This document shows positions 5,955 to 13,101 of a DNA stretch of 13,181 nt, piece after piece. Both the position numbers and the translations under genes were made by a program. Origin of the DNA: Gammaproteobacteria bacterium (GTDB taxonomy: Bacteria > Pseudomonadota > Gammaproteobacteria > DSM-16500). The notes under the pieces were generated by a model. It saw only the letters and a list, made by a program, of their open reading frames with translations. It was not told the origin of the DNA and did no database searches. Numbering within the stretch: position 1 is the stretch's first letter; the number at the start of each line of letters is the position of its first letter. Location of the stretch: positions 1 to 13,181 of the forward strand of contig JAJONP010000053.1 in NCBI GenBank assembly GCA_021323555.1. Reading direction: 5' to 3'.

Positions 5955-6509
5955 ATGGAAAAATCAACTGGGATTAAAATCAGTAGCGTGTTCTTAACTG
6001 CTTTGGCATTATTGAATTTTAGAGCAGCAGTTGCTGGGACTGTCTCATGTCCATATGAAGGTTATCAAGCCTGCTTAAACTATTGCCAAGAAAAAGGTGA
6101 GAAGGTAGTAAGTCGTCAGTCTGGTGTCACTTACTATTCTTGTCAAAATAATATTGATGGAGCACCTGCTCCAACGGCAAACCAAAAGCAAGTTTGGCAA
6201 ACCCAAAAAGTCCGTGCTGCTAGGTCGCCAATAGTGCAAAATCTCCTTAGGACAAATAACCGAGAAGATTTTATTACTAATTTGAAAAATGCGGAGAAAA
6301 ATGCAGAAAAAACCGGTGAAATAGTAGTAACAGAAAACACATACAATCAATTAAAAGCTAGATTTCCTAAGTTTTATATGACACCTCCTAAAGCTAATTT
6401 GGTGACGATTAACGGTCAGCGCTCCGCCGTAATATCAAAGGATGAGATCCGAGTCTCTCTTGCTTCTGCCTATAGTCGTAGCAACACCGAGCGTAAAGAA
6501 GAAAGATGA
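5955..6509 (+). CDS. Secreted cysteine-rich paralog 2 of the tandem family
   Basis: Start ATG 5955 is set by AAGGA at 5942-5946. The 184-residue product has a signal peptide identical to that of paralog 1 over all 27 residues. Identity then collapses at the cleavage site. The mature part has Cys32, 40, 44 and 63 (spacing 7, 3, 18), close to the paralog 1 pattern although the residues between differ. It has eight mature tyrosines, including YY before the last cysteine. The C-terminal block (LLRTNNREDFITNLKNAEKN onward) is the family block. It holds a small in-frame duplication, NAEKNAEK. The C-terminus is strongly charged. Function unknown. Confidence 0.8.
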   Translation: MEKSTGIKISSVFLTALALLNFRAAVAGTVSCPYEGYQACLNYCQEKGEKVVSRQSGVTYYSCQNNIDGAPAPTANQKQVWQTQKVRAARSPIVQNLLRTNNREDFITNLKNAEKNAEKTGEIVVTENTYNQLKARFPKFYMTPPKANLVTINGQRSAVISKDEIRVSLASAYSRSNTERKEER

Positions 6510-6579
6510 CCCTAGCTCTGCATGGTTTTTAACTCAAAGTCTTCAGCGGATAATTTAACGCTCTGCCTTGAATAAAAAA

Positions 6580-6650
6580 CCACCGCAGGGTGGGGGAAGC
6601 GCCTACCAAGGGGGCTTGCAGTCACCTTGGTGCGCGGGTTGCTAGCGCTC
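6580..6650. other. GC-rich structured island between paralogs 2 and 3
   Basis: GC is 48 of 70 bases over 6581-6650, far above the AT-rich surroundings. It folds readily: ccacc (6580-6584) pairs with ggtgg (6589-6593) across a 4-base loop. Then gcgc (6599-6602) plus accaagg (6605-6611) pair with ccttggt (6625-6631) plus gcgc (6632-6635), with one 2-base bulge. It is absent from the equivalent spacers of units 1 and 3, so it looks inserted. It could be a small palindromic repeat element or a structured RNA. I see no ORF in it. Confidence 0.55.
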
Positions 6651-6767
6651 CGTCCATTTTTCCGATTTCTTTTCCGCTGTTAACCATTAAAGAAAACCCA
6701 GCATTAAAAACGTTTTAGTCTTGCACTTGATAAGTTCTCCTGTAAGCTTAACCATCAAACATTTTAT

Positions 6768-6845
6768 GGCAAACCTCTCATGTTATTGCCAACACAAGGC
6801 GAAGAAGGCTTTTCTTCTTTGACAATGATTATGAGAAATCGCTAG
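6768..6845 (+). pseudogene. Decayed copy of the last 25 codons of the sulfotransferase gene (unit 3)
   Basis: Read from GGC 6768, the segment gives GKPLMLLPTQ...SSLTMIMRNR and TAG, collinear with the sulfotransferase C-terminus. It is the same length as the unit 2 copy and is also followed by the ctagcc/ggctag stem-loop. It lacks any start signal. Confidence 0.9.
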
Positions 6846-6923
6846 CCAAAGTAAAAAGGCTAGTTTAATCAAGAAGCTTTTGTTAAACTTAATGCTGTTA
6901 ACAGATACGTAAGGATGGTGTTT

Positions 6924-7478
6924 ATGGAAAAATCAAATGAGATTAAAATCAGTAGCGTTTTCTTAACTGCTTTAGTTTTAGTAAGTTTTAGAACAGCTGC
7001 GGCGTCGCAATCAGTAGTAAAGTGTTATAAGCCTCAAACTTCCTATTACGCTTGTCCGGGGTCGTCAGATATAAGTGCTGGCCCCTGGTGTGATCCTCAT
7101 CCTACAGCTTCCGGAGAATACTCTTGTAATCGACTCAAGTATCTGGCAGCGCATCCTTGGCTTGCAGATCCAAGCAAAAAAAAACATATTAGGCTTAGCA
7201 CTACTTCCTCTGTGTCGCCGCTAGTAAAGAAACTTCTTGCAGAAACTAAGCGAGAGGACTTTATTGCTGTGTTCGAAGAGGCTGGAAAAGCTGGTGGGGT
7301 AATAGTAAACCAAGTATCATATCCCCAGCTAACTGCGAAGGCTAATAGTTTTGGAATTAAACTTTTCGCAGTGCCAGTAAGCAAAGATTTGTATAAGATA
7401 GGGATAAAGTCAGACACAGCCAAAGTTTCTGATTCTTCTGATCATGGCCGTATCGATAGCGATAGGATAGAAAGATAA
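6924..7478 (+). CDS. Secreted cysteine-rich paralog 3 of the tandem family
   Basis: Start ATG 6924 is set by AAGGA at 6911-6915. The 184-residue product has a signal peptide related to those of paralogs 1 and 2 but with several changes, ending TAAA27. The mature part has Cys34, 44, 56 and 68 (spacing 9, 11, 11), a different pattern from the other two, with CY, SYYAC and EYSC contexts. The C-terminal block is recognisable (VSPLVKKLLA, REDFIAVFEEAGKAGGVIV). The tail is rich in Asp, Ser and Arg. It is the most diverged of the three tandem copies. Function unknown. Confidence 0.8.
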   Translation: MEKSNEIKISSVFLTALVLVSFRTAAASQSVVKCYKPQTSYYACPGSSDISAGPWCDPHPTASGEYSCNRLKYLAAHPWLADPSKKKHIRLSTTSSVSPLVKKLLAETKREDFIAVFEEAGKAGGVIVNQVSYPQLTAKANSFGIKLFAVPVSKDLYKIGIKSDTAKVSDSSDHGRIDSDRIER

Positions 7479-7658
7479 TCTTATGTATCCGTAGCTCTGC
7501 GACTACTAAAAATTAATTTTTTTTACTTGGCAGCCGCAGGCTTCCGCTTTAAATTTTGATCATCATAGAAAATTCAGCATTAAACACTTTTGGTGTCTTG
7601 CGCTTGATAAATTATCCGGTAAACTTAACGATCAATTATTTTTTAATGGAGCCTAACG

Positions 7659-8540
7659 TTGGACCATTTAACGGAATTAGAAAATCGCAGTATTTATATT
7701 CTGCGCGAAGCTTATAGTCAATTTAAAAACCTTTGCATGCTTTGGTCAATTGGCAAAGATAGTACGGTTTTATTATGGCTTGCCAGAAAAGCTTTTTTTG
7801 GCCACATTCCTTTTCCGCTGGTACACATTGATACCGCCTACAAAATCCCTGAAATGATTGAGTACCGAGACCGCTTGGCCAAGGCATGGGGTTTGAATAT
7901 GATTTATGGCCAAAACGAACTAGCTTTGCAAGAAAAGAATACTTTTCCTGATGGAAAAATTGATAGAATCAATTGCTGCCGCTTATTAAAAACAGAAGCA
8001 TTAAAGCAAACACTGAGTGGTGAAGGAAAACGTTATCGATTAAATCATGCAACAGGGCAATACGAAGTTGATACTAACAATGAACCTTATACAGGCGTGA
8101 TTGTGGGCGTGCGCTCAGACGAAGAAGGCAGCCGTTCTAAAGAAAGATACTTTTCTCCTCGCGATAAAAATAACGATTGGCATATTGGGGATCAGCCACC
8201 TGAATTTTGGAACCAATTCAAAACCGATTTTGCACCGGGCACGCATGTTCGGGTCCACCCTTTGCTGGATTGGACAGAATTAAATATTTGGGAATATATT
8301 CAGCGTGAACAAATTCCTACTGTTTCTTTATATTATGATCAAGGCGAAACCAAACGTTATCGCTCTTTAGGCTGCTGGCCATGTACCAAGCCTGTGGAAT
8401 CCATCTCTAAAAATGTTGCAGAAATTATTTTAGAATTAAAAAGCGGCCAATTTGCTAATATTGCAGAAAGAGCAGGGCGCGCACAAGATAAAGAAGACGG
8501 TGGTGGGCTGGAAACCCTGCGCAAAGAAGGATACATGTGA
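7659..8540 (+). CDS. cysD: Sulfate adenylyltransferase subunit 2 (ATP sulfurylase, small subunit)
   Basis: With CysN this 293-residue protein makes adenylyl sulfate (APS) and pyrophosphate from sulfate and ATP in the cytoplasm. It is collinear with CysD from its first residues ([19 protein letters not shown]) to its basic C-terminus, near the usual 300. The PP-loop is SIGKDS (residues 30-35), followed by [11 protein letters not shown] and later GCWPCTKPV and RAGRAQD. The start is TTG 7659, supported by GGAG (7648-7651) seven bases upstream and by the conserved N-terminus. A possible weak promoter (TTGATA, then AACGAT after 17 bases) lies in the spacer. The stop overlaps the cysN start by one base (TGATG). 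No cysH, cysI or cysJ is nearby. Confidence 0.95.
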   Translation: MDHLTELENRSIYILREAYSQFKNLCMLWSIGKDSTVLLWLARKAFFGHIPFPLVHIDTAYKIPEMIEYRDRLAKAWGLNMIYGQNELALQEKNTFPDGKIDRINCCRLLKTEALKQTLSGEGKRYRLNHATGQYEVDTNNEPYTGVIVGVRSDEEGSRSKERYFSPRDKNNDWHIGDQPPEFWNQFKTDFAPGTHVRVHPLLDWTELNIWEYIQREQIPTVSLYYDQGETKRYRSLGCWPCTKPVESISKNVAEIILELKSGQFANIAERAGRAQDKEDGGGLETLRKEGYM

Positions 8541-10330
8541 TGCAAGAGGAATTAATGAATATCGTGGTAGTAGGTCACGTAGATCATGGCAAGAGCACAA
8601 TTATTGGTCGTTTGCTCGCCGACACGCATAGCTTGCCCCAAGGAAAATTAGAACAAGTTAAAGCAAATTGTGAGCGAAACTCCAAACCTTTTGAATATGC
8701 TTTTTTGCTTGACGCCTTAAAAGATGAACAAGCACAAGGTATTACCATTGACCTTGCTCGCTGCTTTTTTAAAACTTCCCAAAGAAAATATTTAATTTTA
8801 GATGCGCCAGGTCATAGCGAATTTTTAAAGAATATGATTACGGGTGCCGCCCATGCAGAAGCAGCTTTATTAGTGATTGACGCTAATGAAGGGATTCAAG
8901 AAAACTCTAAACGCCATGCTTATATGCTATCAATGTTGGGTATAAAGCAGCTTTTAGTCGTCGTGAATAAAATGGATTTAATCCAATATAGCCAAGAAAA
9001 ATTTAATCGAATTGTTGCCGATTATCGATTATTTTTAAATCACATTGGCTTAACGCCTGTTAATTTTATCCCTGTTAGTGGCATGCAAGGCGATTCCATT
9101 GTTGCTTTATCTAAAAATATTCCTTGGTATCAACAACAAACTGTTTTAGAAACTATCGATAGCTTTCAAAAATCGCAACCCCTAACGCAAAAAGCTTTTC
9201 GCATGCCGGTGCAAGATATTTATAAATTTACGAAAAAGCAAGATGATCGGCGTATCGTTGCCGGCCGAATAGAATCTGGCCAAGTTAGCGTTGGCGATAA
9301 AGTAATTTTTTATCCTTCTGGCAAAATGAGCACGATAGCTTCGATTGAAGCTTTTAACGCACCTAAAAAGCTTCAATCGATTGAAGCGGGTTATTCCATA
9401 GGTTTTACGTTAGCAGAACAGATTTATATTAAGCGAGGGGATTTGCTCGTTAAAGAACATGAACAAAAGCCAGAGATTGCCTCAAGGATTCAAGTAAGCT
9501 TATTTTGGCTTGGCAAATCGCCTTTAGTGATGGGCAAAGAATATTATTTAAAACTAGGCACAACAAAAGTCCGTGCGCATTTGGAAAAAGTCCTTCATGT
9601 TATGAATGCAGCTTCTCTTGAATCCAAAGCATCTACCACTGTCCAAAGTCATGAGGTTGCAGTATGTCTTTTAAAACTGCACTCTCCAATTGCCTTTGAC
9701 CGGCCTGAAAATAATGAACTGACCAGTCGATTTGTGCTTGTCGATAATTATGATATTGCTGGTGGCGGCATTATTCAGCATGCATTAGAAGATAATACCG
9801 ATTGGATGAGAGAAAAAATTCAAGAGCGCAATGCCAATTGGATAACCAGCGATATTTCGCGCGAAGAGCGGGCAGAAAAATATGGGCAATATCCTTCATT
9901 AATTATTATTACGGGTCAGAAGGGGAGTGGTAGAAAAACTTTAGCTAAAAGCTTGGAGCGTGCTTTATTTGCTCAGGGCAAAAAAGTGTATTACTTAGGC
10001 ATTGGCAATGTTATTTATGGTGTTGATGCGGATATTAAAAACACGGCACAAGAAACCCGCATTGAGCATTTAAGACGCTTTTCTGAAGTGTTAAATATTT
10101 TATTAGATGCTGGACAGATCGTCATCATTACCGCACTTAATTTGACACAAGATGAAGTCAATTTTATTAAAGAAGCGACTTTATGTCAGCGCTTATTTAA
10201 AATTTGGATGGGTCAAGAAAAAACCACGGATATCCAAGAAAATCTATGGATAAAAGATAAGTTGATTAGCCCAGAGGAATTAGTCAATATTCAAATGTCG
10301 TTAAAAAATAAAATCAATGTAAGTGAGTAA
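8540..10330 (+). CDS. cysN: Sulfate adenylyltransferase subunit 1 (GTPase) fused to a degenerate APS-kinase domain
   Basis: The N-terminal part is an EF-Tu-like GTPase that drives APS formation with Cys[10 protein letters not shown] (12-20), DAPGH (88-92) and NKMD (143-146) are intact, followed by two beta-barrel domains. From about residue 455 a second nucleotide-kinase-like domain begins, as in CysNC and NodQ fusions. Its Walker loop reads GQKGSGRKT (459-467) instead of GLSGAGKST. The catalytic DGDNxRHGL stretch has become GIGNVIYGV (487-495), losing both Asp and the Arg. I infer this domain is inactive as a kinase. I chose ATG 8540 because AGAAGGA (8525-8531) lies 8 bases upstream and the cysD stop overlaps it; ATG 8555 with GAGGA is an alternative. 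At 596 residues it is longer than CysN alone (about 475). Confidence 0.93.
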   Translation: MQEELMNIVVVGHVDHGKSTIIGRLLADTHSLPQGKLEQVKANCERNSKPFEYAFLLDALKDEQAQGITIDLARCFFKTSQRKYLILDAPGHSEFLKNMITGAAHAEAALLVIDANEGIQENSKRHAYMLSMLGIKQLLVVVNKMDLIQYSQEKFNRIVADYRLFLNHIGLTPVNFIPVSGMQGDSIVALSKNIPWYQQQTVLETIDSFQKSQPLTQKAFRMPVQDIYKFTKKQDDRRIVAGRIESGQVSVGDKVIFYPSGKMSTIASIEAFNAPKKLQSIEAGYSIGFTLAEQIYIKRGDLLVKEHEQKPEIASRIQVSLFWLGKSPLVMGKEYYLKLGTTKVRAHLEKVLHVMNAASLESKASTTVQSHEVAVCLLKLHSPIAFDRPENNELTSRFVLVDNYDIAGGGIIQHALEDNTDWMREKIQERNANWITSDISREERAEKYGQYPSLIIITGQKGSGRKTLAKSLERALFAQGKKVYYLGIGNVIYGVDADIKNTAQETRIEHLRRFSEVLNILLDAGQIVIITALNLTQDEVNFIKEATLCQRLFKIWMGQEKTTDIQENLWIKDKLISPEELVNIQMSLKNKINVSE

Positions 10331-10333
10331 GCT

Positions 10334-10930
10334 TTGAAAAATATTTATTGGCAAGAAAACAGTATTAGCCAGCAAGAGCGATATAGCTTATTGAAGCAAC
10401 GCGGCATTGTGGTATGGCTTACTGGCTTATCTGGTGCAGGAAAATCAACCCTTGCTTTTGCATTGCAAAAAAAACTTTATGAGGCAGCTTATTTGACCTA
10501 TTGCCTTGATGGTGATAATTTGCGCCATGGTTTAAATTCTGATTTAGGATTTAGTAACCAAGACCGTAAAGAAAATATCCGCCGTATCGCAGAAGTGGCC
10601 GCTTTATTTAAAGATGCTGGCATAGTTACACTCGTCTCATGTATTTCTCCTCACGAAGAAATGCGTGAATTTGCAAAGAAGCTTATTGGCCATGAAAGTT
10701 TCATTGAAGTCTATGTCAAAGCTTCATTAGCCACTTGTCAAAAGCGTGATGTTAAAGGCTTATATGCAAAAGCACAGGAAAATAATATCACAGATTTTAC
10801 AGGCATTTCCTCTGGTTACGAAGAACCACGTCATGCGGATATCACCATAGATACTGACCTGCAAGATTTAGCCAGTTCAGTTTCCACTATTTTTGACCAT
10901 TTAATCACATTAATTAAGTGTGTAGATTAG
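10334..10930 (+). CDS. cysC: Adenylyl-sulfate (APS) kinase
   Basis: This 198-residue enzyme phosphorylates APS at the 3' position to give PAPS, the donor for sulfotransferases. All family motifs are present: GLSGAGKST (31-39), LDGDNLRHGL (58-67), DRKENIRRIAEVA, DVKGLYAKA and FTGISSGYEEP. It starts with TTG 10334, only 3 bases after the cysN stop and with a poor ribosome-binding site, so translation is probably coupled to cysN. The TTG reading is supported by the conserved NIYW start. Its completeness next to the degenerate domain in CysN indicates that it supplies the APS-kinase activity. Confidence 0.95.
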   Translation: MKNIYWQENSISQQERYSLLKQRGIVVWLTGLSGAGKSTLAFALQKKLYEAAYLTYCLDGDNLRHGLNSDLGFSNQDRKENIRRIAEVAALFKDAGIVTLVSCISPHEEMREFAKKLIGHESFIEVYVKASLATCQKRDVKGLYAKAQENNITDFTGISSGYEEPRHADITIDTDLQDLASSVSTIFDHLITLIKCVD

Positions 10931-11072
10931 TTTTACATGGCACTATTTTGCTCTGCTAAGTTGTTTGTAATCTAGCTTGAAGCATAGCAAAAATTTAGCT
11001 TCGTGATTCAAAAATAAAAAAACTTCTTGCTTTTACCATGCAAAATTAGGATAGGTAACTTGAGCTTTTAAA

Positions 11073-11091
11073 TAAGCAAGTCAATTGCTTA
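11073..11091 (-). terminator. Hairpin after the minus-strand membrane-protein gene
   Basis: Arms taagcaa (11073-11079) and ttgctta (11085-11091) enclose a 5-base loop. On the minus strand the stem runs into tttaaaagc, a short T-rich tail. It lies 14 bases past the stop at 11105 and could also stop transcripts coming from cysC. Confidence 0.45.
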
Positions 11092-11104
11092 GTTGGTATT
11101 AAAA

Positions 11105-11527
11105 TCAACTCATCAAAAAACAGATGCCGCCGCTAAGCAGTAAGAATAACTTAATAACTTCTAAGAATCCGTACAACACATGAACTTTGTCCTTACCAGG
11201 CTCTTTATTGGCAATAATGAGCTCAGCTCGCTGATTTAATTTTGGAAATAGCCAGAATACTTGTAGGCTTAATAAAGCACCAAGCAGTAAAGGCACCAGA
11301 AAATAACTTTTTGCAACAGCTGCGAACAATATCACGGCTAGTAAAATTATTAAGAATCCCCATTGCGCATTTTGCGAAGCACGAAAAACAGTGCGGCCAA
11401 CATCTAAGCCCACTGCTTTAGTTAAGCTTGGTGCTTTAAACTTTACCCAAGCTTCTAAGAAAGAAATGCCCAAAACCATGCCTGCCCAAAGCAGTAAGAT
11501 CATAGCGGCTAATAAATGTCCTAGCAT
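11105..11527 (-). CDS. Conserved four-helix membrane protein
   Basis: This 140-residue protein has four hydrophobic helices at about residues 4-24, 55-72, 73-95 and 118-138. A hallmark loop GISFLEAWVKFKAPSLTKAV follows the first helix. I recognise the pattern (GMxLGISFxEAWVKFxAP...GLDVGRTVF) as a conserved uncharacterised bacterial membrane family, but know no function. It follows the truncated hemoglobin gene by 28 bases on the same strand, so the two are probably co-transcribed. That suggests, without proof, a role linked to oxygen or nitric-oxide chemistry at the membrane. Confidence 0.8.
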   Translation of the reverse strand: MLGHLLAAMILLLWAGMVLGISFLEAWVKFKAPSLTKAVGLDVGRTVFRASQNAQWGFLIILLAVILFAAVAKSYFLVPLLLGALLSLQVFWLFPKLNQRAELIIANKEPGKDKVHVLYGFLEVIKLFLLLSGGICFLMS

Positions 11528-11555
11528 AAAATAACCTTATCAATTTTGTAAAACG

Positions 11556-11930
11556 CTAATGTGATTCCTTTACCATGCCATACTTTAATGACTGGGCAAT
11601 TAAAGTTGCTTTTTCAATAATCTCTTTGGCTGCTTCAGGTGGTAAATGTTTAGGAGCTTCTTCTTGAAAGAGGGCAAGCCAACGTGAAAAATGAGCATCT
11701 TGTATGTCCACTTGTTGACCAATTAAAACATGCTTCATATAGGCATTACCGTGATATTCATTCGTCTTCAACATGATGTTATTCCAAAACTTGCACAATA
11801 AAGGAATATGGTGTTCCCAATCAACTTGAGCGGTGTTATTGAAAATTGGCCCTAACACATCATCTTTTTGTACACGTTGGTAGAAATGGATGACCAGTTT
11901 TTCAATATGCGCTTTAGTGAGTTCAGTCAT
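11556..11930 (-). CDS. Group III truncated hemoglobin
   Basis: This 124-residue heme protein resembles Campylobacter Ctb. Landmarks are LVIHFYQRV (Tyr17, likely B10), DDVLGPIFN, the WEHHIPLLCKFWNNIML helix, YHGN, His67 in YMKH as the likely proximal heme ligand, and HFSRWLALF (Trp84, likely G8). These residue roles are assigned by family comparison. The family binds oxygen and helps resist nitric oxide or manage oxygen at low levels. AGAGGT lies 8 bases before the ATG. The gene is upstream of, and probably in an operon with, the four-helix membrane protein. Confidence 0.9.
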   Translation of the reverse strand: MTELTKAHIEKLVIHFYQRVQKDDVLGPIFNNTAQVDWEHHIPLLCKFWNNIMLKTNEYHGNAYMKHVLIGQQVDIQDAHFSRWLALFQEEAPKHLPPEAAKEIIEKATLIAQSLKYGMVKESH

Positions 11931-12248
11931 ATTTGCTTACCTCTAATGAGTTTGAGAATAAATTTCAACGCGCAATAATAATTTTTTTTGTTAGAAAAAG
12001 GCTAGAAAATTTTGCGCATATTATAGCATAAGCCCATGCTTAGCTTTAGATTTTTTTACCAAGAGGCAATTCAATATTATTATGAGACACGAGCTTTGGC
12101 GCGCAATAAAGTATAAGCAGCTAAATTCTTTATTCTTTGTAGTCGTAATTGTTTTTGGCTCATGCATAGCTTGAAAATAATCCACCACTAAATCTCGGTA
12201 CAAAAATTGCAATATTCTCACAGGTTAAAGTAATTTTAGAGGTATATT
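11931..12248. other. 318-base AT-rich intergenic region, no confident gene
   Basis: This region separates two divergent genes and should hold their promoters, though I see no clear -35/-10 pair. A minus-strand stretch at 12080-12163 reads as a 27-residue basic peptide (MSQKQLRLQRIKNLAAYTLL and seven more residues). It has coding-like composition but no ribosome-binding site, and could be a gene remnant. A minus-strand 66-residue frame over 12021-12221 overlaps it and is unconvincing. Confidence 0.4.
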
Positions 12249-12689
12249 ATGACGCCAGGTGAAATGAAAGCAGAGTTTCAAAAATTAGAGAGAGAACTGA
12301 GCCAGCATCTTCCAGAGACAGATACTCAATCTCTTTTTGCACTCATTAACGAAGTTATCTTACTCAATATTGACATGCTAGAAAGTATATCCACGCAAGA
12401 ACATGACGCTACGCACGATACCATACTGAGGCATAATTATGAAATTGAGGACATTGAAAGCGTCCAACAAGAGCTATTTGATGGCCAGGATGCTCTTAGT
12501 CCAACGATAAAATCAACCCTAGAAGAAATTATAGAAAAGTCAGGGCAAAAGCCGGAACTTGTAAGCATTTGTAAACAAATAGAAGCATTGTCGGCAGAAG
12601 GTATAAAAAGGTTGGAGGAATTACTTGATGAATTGCTTAAGGAGCATAGTAGAAATCAGCAAGAATTATCAAGAGGCTCTAGGCTATAA
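12249..12689 (+). CDS. Unrecognised acidic helical protein
   Basis: The protein has 146 residues and is strongly acidic, rich in Glu, Leu and Ile. It has no signal peptide and no membrane helix. Most of it should be alpha-helical, with leucine/isoleucine heptads at about residues 20-50 and 95-135, so a small helical bundle or coiled coil is likely. AGAGG (12238-12242) lies 6 bases before the ATG, a good start signal. The stop is one base from the end of the convergent minus-strand ORF. I recognise no family; an adaptor, an antitoxin-like partner or a host-directed protein would all be guesses. Confidence 0.65.
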   Translation: MTPGEMKAEFQKLERELSQHLPETDTQSLFALINEVILLNIDMLESISTQEHDATHDTILRHNYEIEDIESVQQELFDGQDALSPTIKSTLEEIIEKSGQKPELVSICKQIEALSAEGIKRLEELLDELLKEHSRNQQELSRGSRL

Positions 12690-12690
12690 A

Positions 12691-13101
12691 TTAAAGGATT
12701 TGATATAAAAGGGCTTTATATATAATAATAAATGTAATTAGTGAAATTACCGCGCTTTTTAATACAGACAAAATTAACAAGCATGGTGGTAGTAGCCATT
12801 TTTGGTTATAGGCTGATTCCTTATGCGTTCCAGAAAGTTTTTTAATTTCATCTAAAAAATAGCTTTGGAAATTCATCTCATGAATCGGATCAGAAAGAAA
12901 AATATGCCCGGAATTTTCACGTAATTGACTATATTCTTCGCCTGCGGCTTTAAACATATATTCCAAGCCTGTCTCTGGATTTATGGTCAGTAAATTACCG
13001 ACAAGACAAATAGATTTTGAATTAGCCCCCGTATCCCCACCATTAGGTGTGATTATCAGAATAATCACACCTAATGGGTCTACCACAGCCGGCGAATTCA
13101 A
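12691..13101 (-). CDS. Unrecognised protein with a C-terminal membrane segment, N-terminus doubtful
   Basis: The open frame encodes 136 residues from a TTG at 13101; there is no ATG near it and no ribosome-binding site. Residues about 24-90 (TGANSKSICLVG, NPETGLEYMFKAAGEEYSQL, FLDEIKKLSG) look like ordinary coding sequence. Residues 104-134 form a strongly hydrophobic segment fitting a C-terminal membrane anchor. The first codons (about 9-21, LGVIILIITPNGG) are encoded by a long perfect hairpin, which suggests they are not native protein. The ORF may be the 3' remnant of a larger gene cut by a repeat element, or start further downstream (Met49). No family recognised. Confidence 0.45.
   Translation of the reverse strand: MNSPAVVDPLGVIILIITPNGGDTGANSKSICLVGNLLTINPETGLEYMFKAAGEEYSQLRENSGHIFLSDPIHEMNFQSYFLDEIKKLSGTHKESAYNQKWLLPPCLLILSVLKSAVISLITFIIIYKALLYQIL
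13040..13077. repeat. Long perfect hairpin at the start of the last ORF
   Basis: Arms ccattaggtgtgatta (13040-13055) and taatcacacctaatgg (13062-13077) pair over 16 bp without mismatch around a 6-base loop. It is the strongest hairpin in the window. It may be a terminator for a minus-strand gene lying beyond the window edge, or the end or remnant of a palindromic repeat element. No T-run follows on either strand. Confidence 0.75.

Larger units (their letters stand above)
5799..6767 (+). repeat. Tandem unit 2: sulfotransferase-tail remnant, paralog 2, long spacer
   Basis: The unit is about 969 bases, roughly 100 longer than its neighbours because of a GC-rich segment after paralog 2. From about 5877 to the signal-peptide end near 6035 it matches unit 1 almost base for base. 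Its left junction (tttt-atgg-caaacc) joins sequence like that found before cysD to sulfotransferase-tail sequence, and is identical in type to that of unit 3. Confidence 0.8.
6768..7647 (+). repeat. Tandem unit 3: sulfotransferase-tail remnant, paralog 3, spacer up to cysD
   Basis: The unit is about 880 bases. Its right end is the original spacer before cysD. The stretch near 7530-7600 matches the spacer after paralog 1 (5715-5775) closely, including tcatcatagaaaattcagca in both. The cysD ribosome-binding site (ATGGAG) occupies the position where units 1 and 2 run into the next sulfotransferase-tail copy. Confidence 0.75.

Noticed and set aside
6075..6350. Hydrophobic minus-strand frames inside paralog 2
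   Set aside because: The hydrophobic composition comes from reading a Lys/Asn-rich gene backwards; there is no counterpart in paralogs 1 or 3.
4941..7647. CRISPR array or transposon explanation for the repeats
   Set aside because: Units are about 0.9 kb, contain genes, and have no short direct repeats with spacers, no transposase and no terminal inverted repeats; tandem duplication explains them.
7659..10930. Assimilatory sulfate-reduction operon
   Set aside because: cysD, cysN and cysC make PAPS, but no cysH, cysI, cysJ or sulfate transporter is present in the window, and a sulfotransferase is. Genes elsewhere in the genome could change this reading.
12021..12221. Minus-strand 66-residue frame
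   Set aside because: Composition is mixed without domain features and it has no ribosome-binding site; not enough to call a gene.
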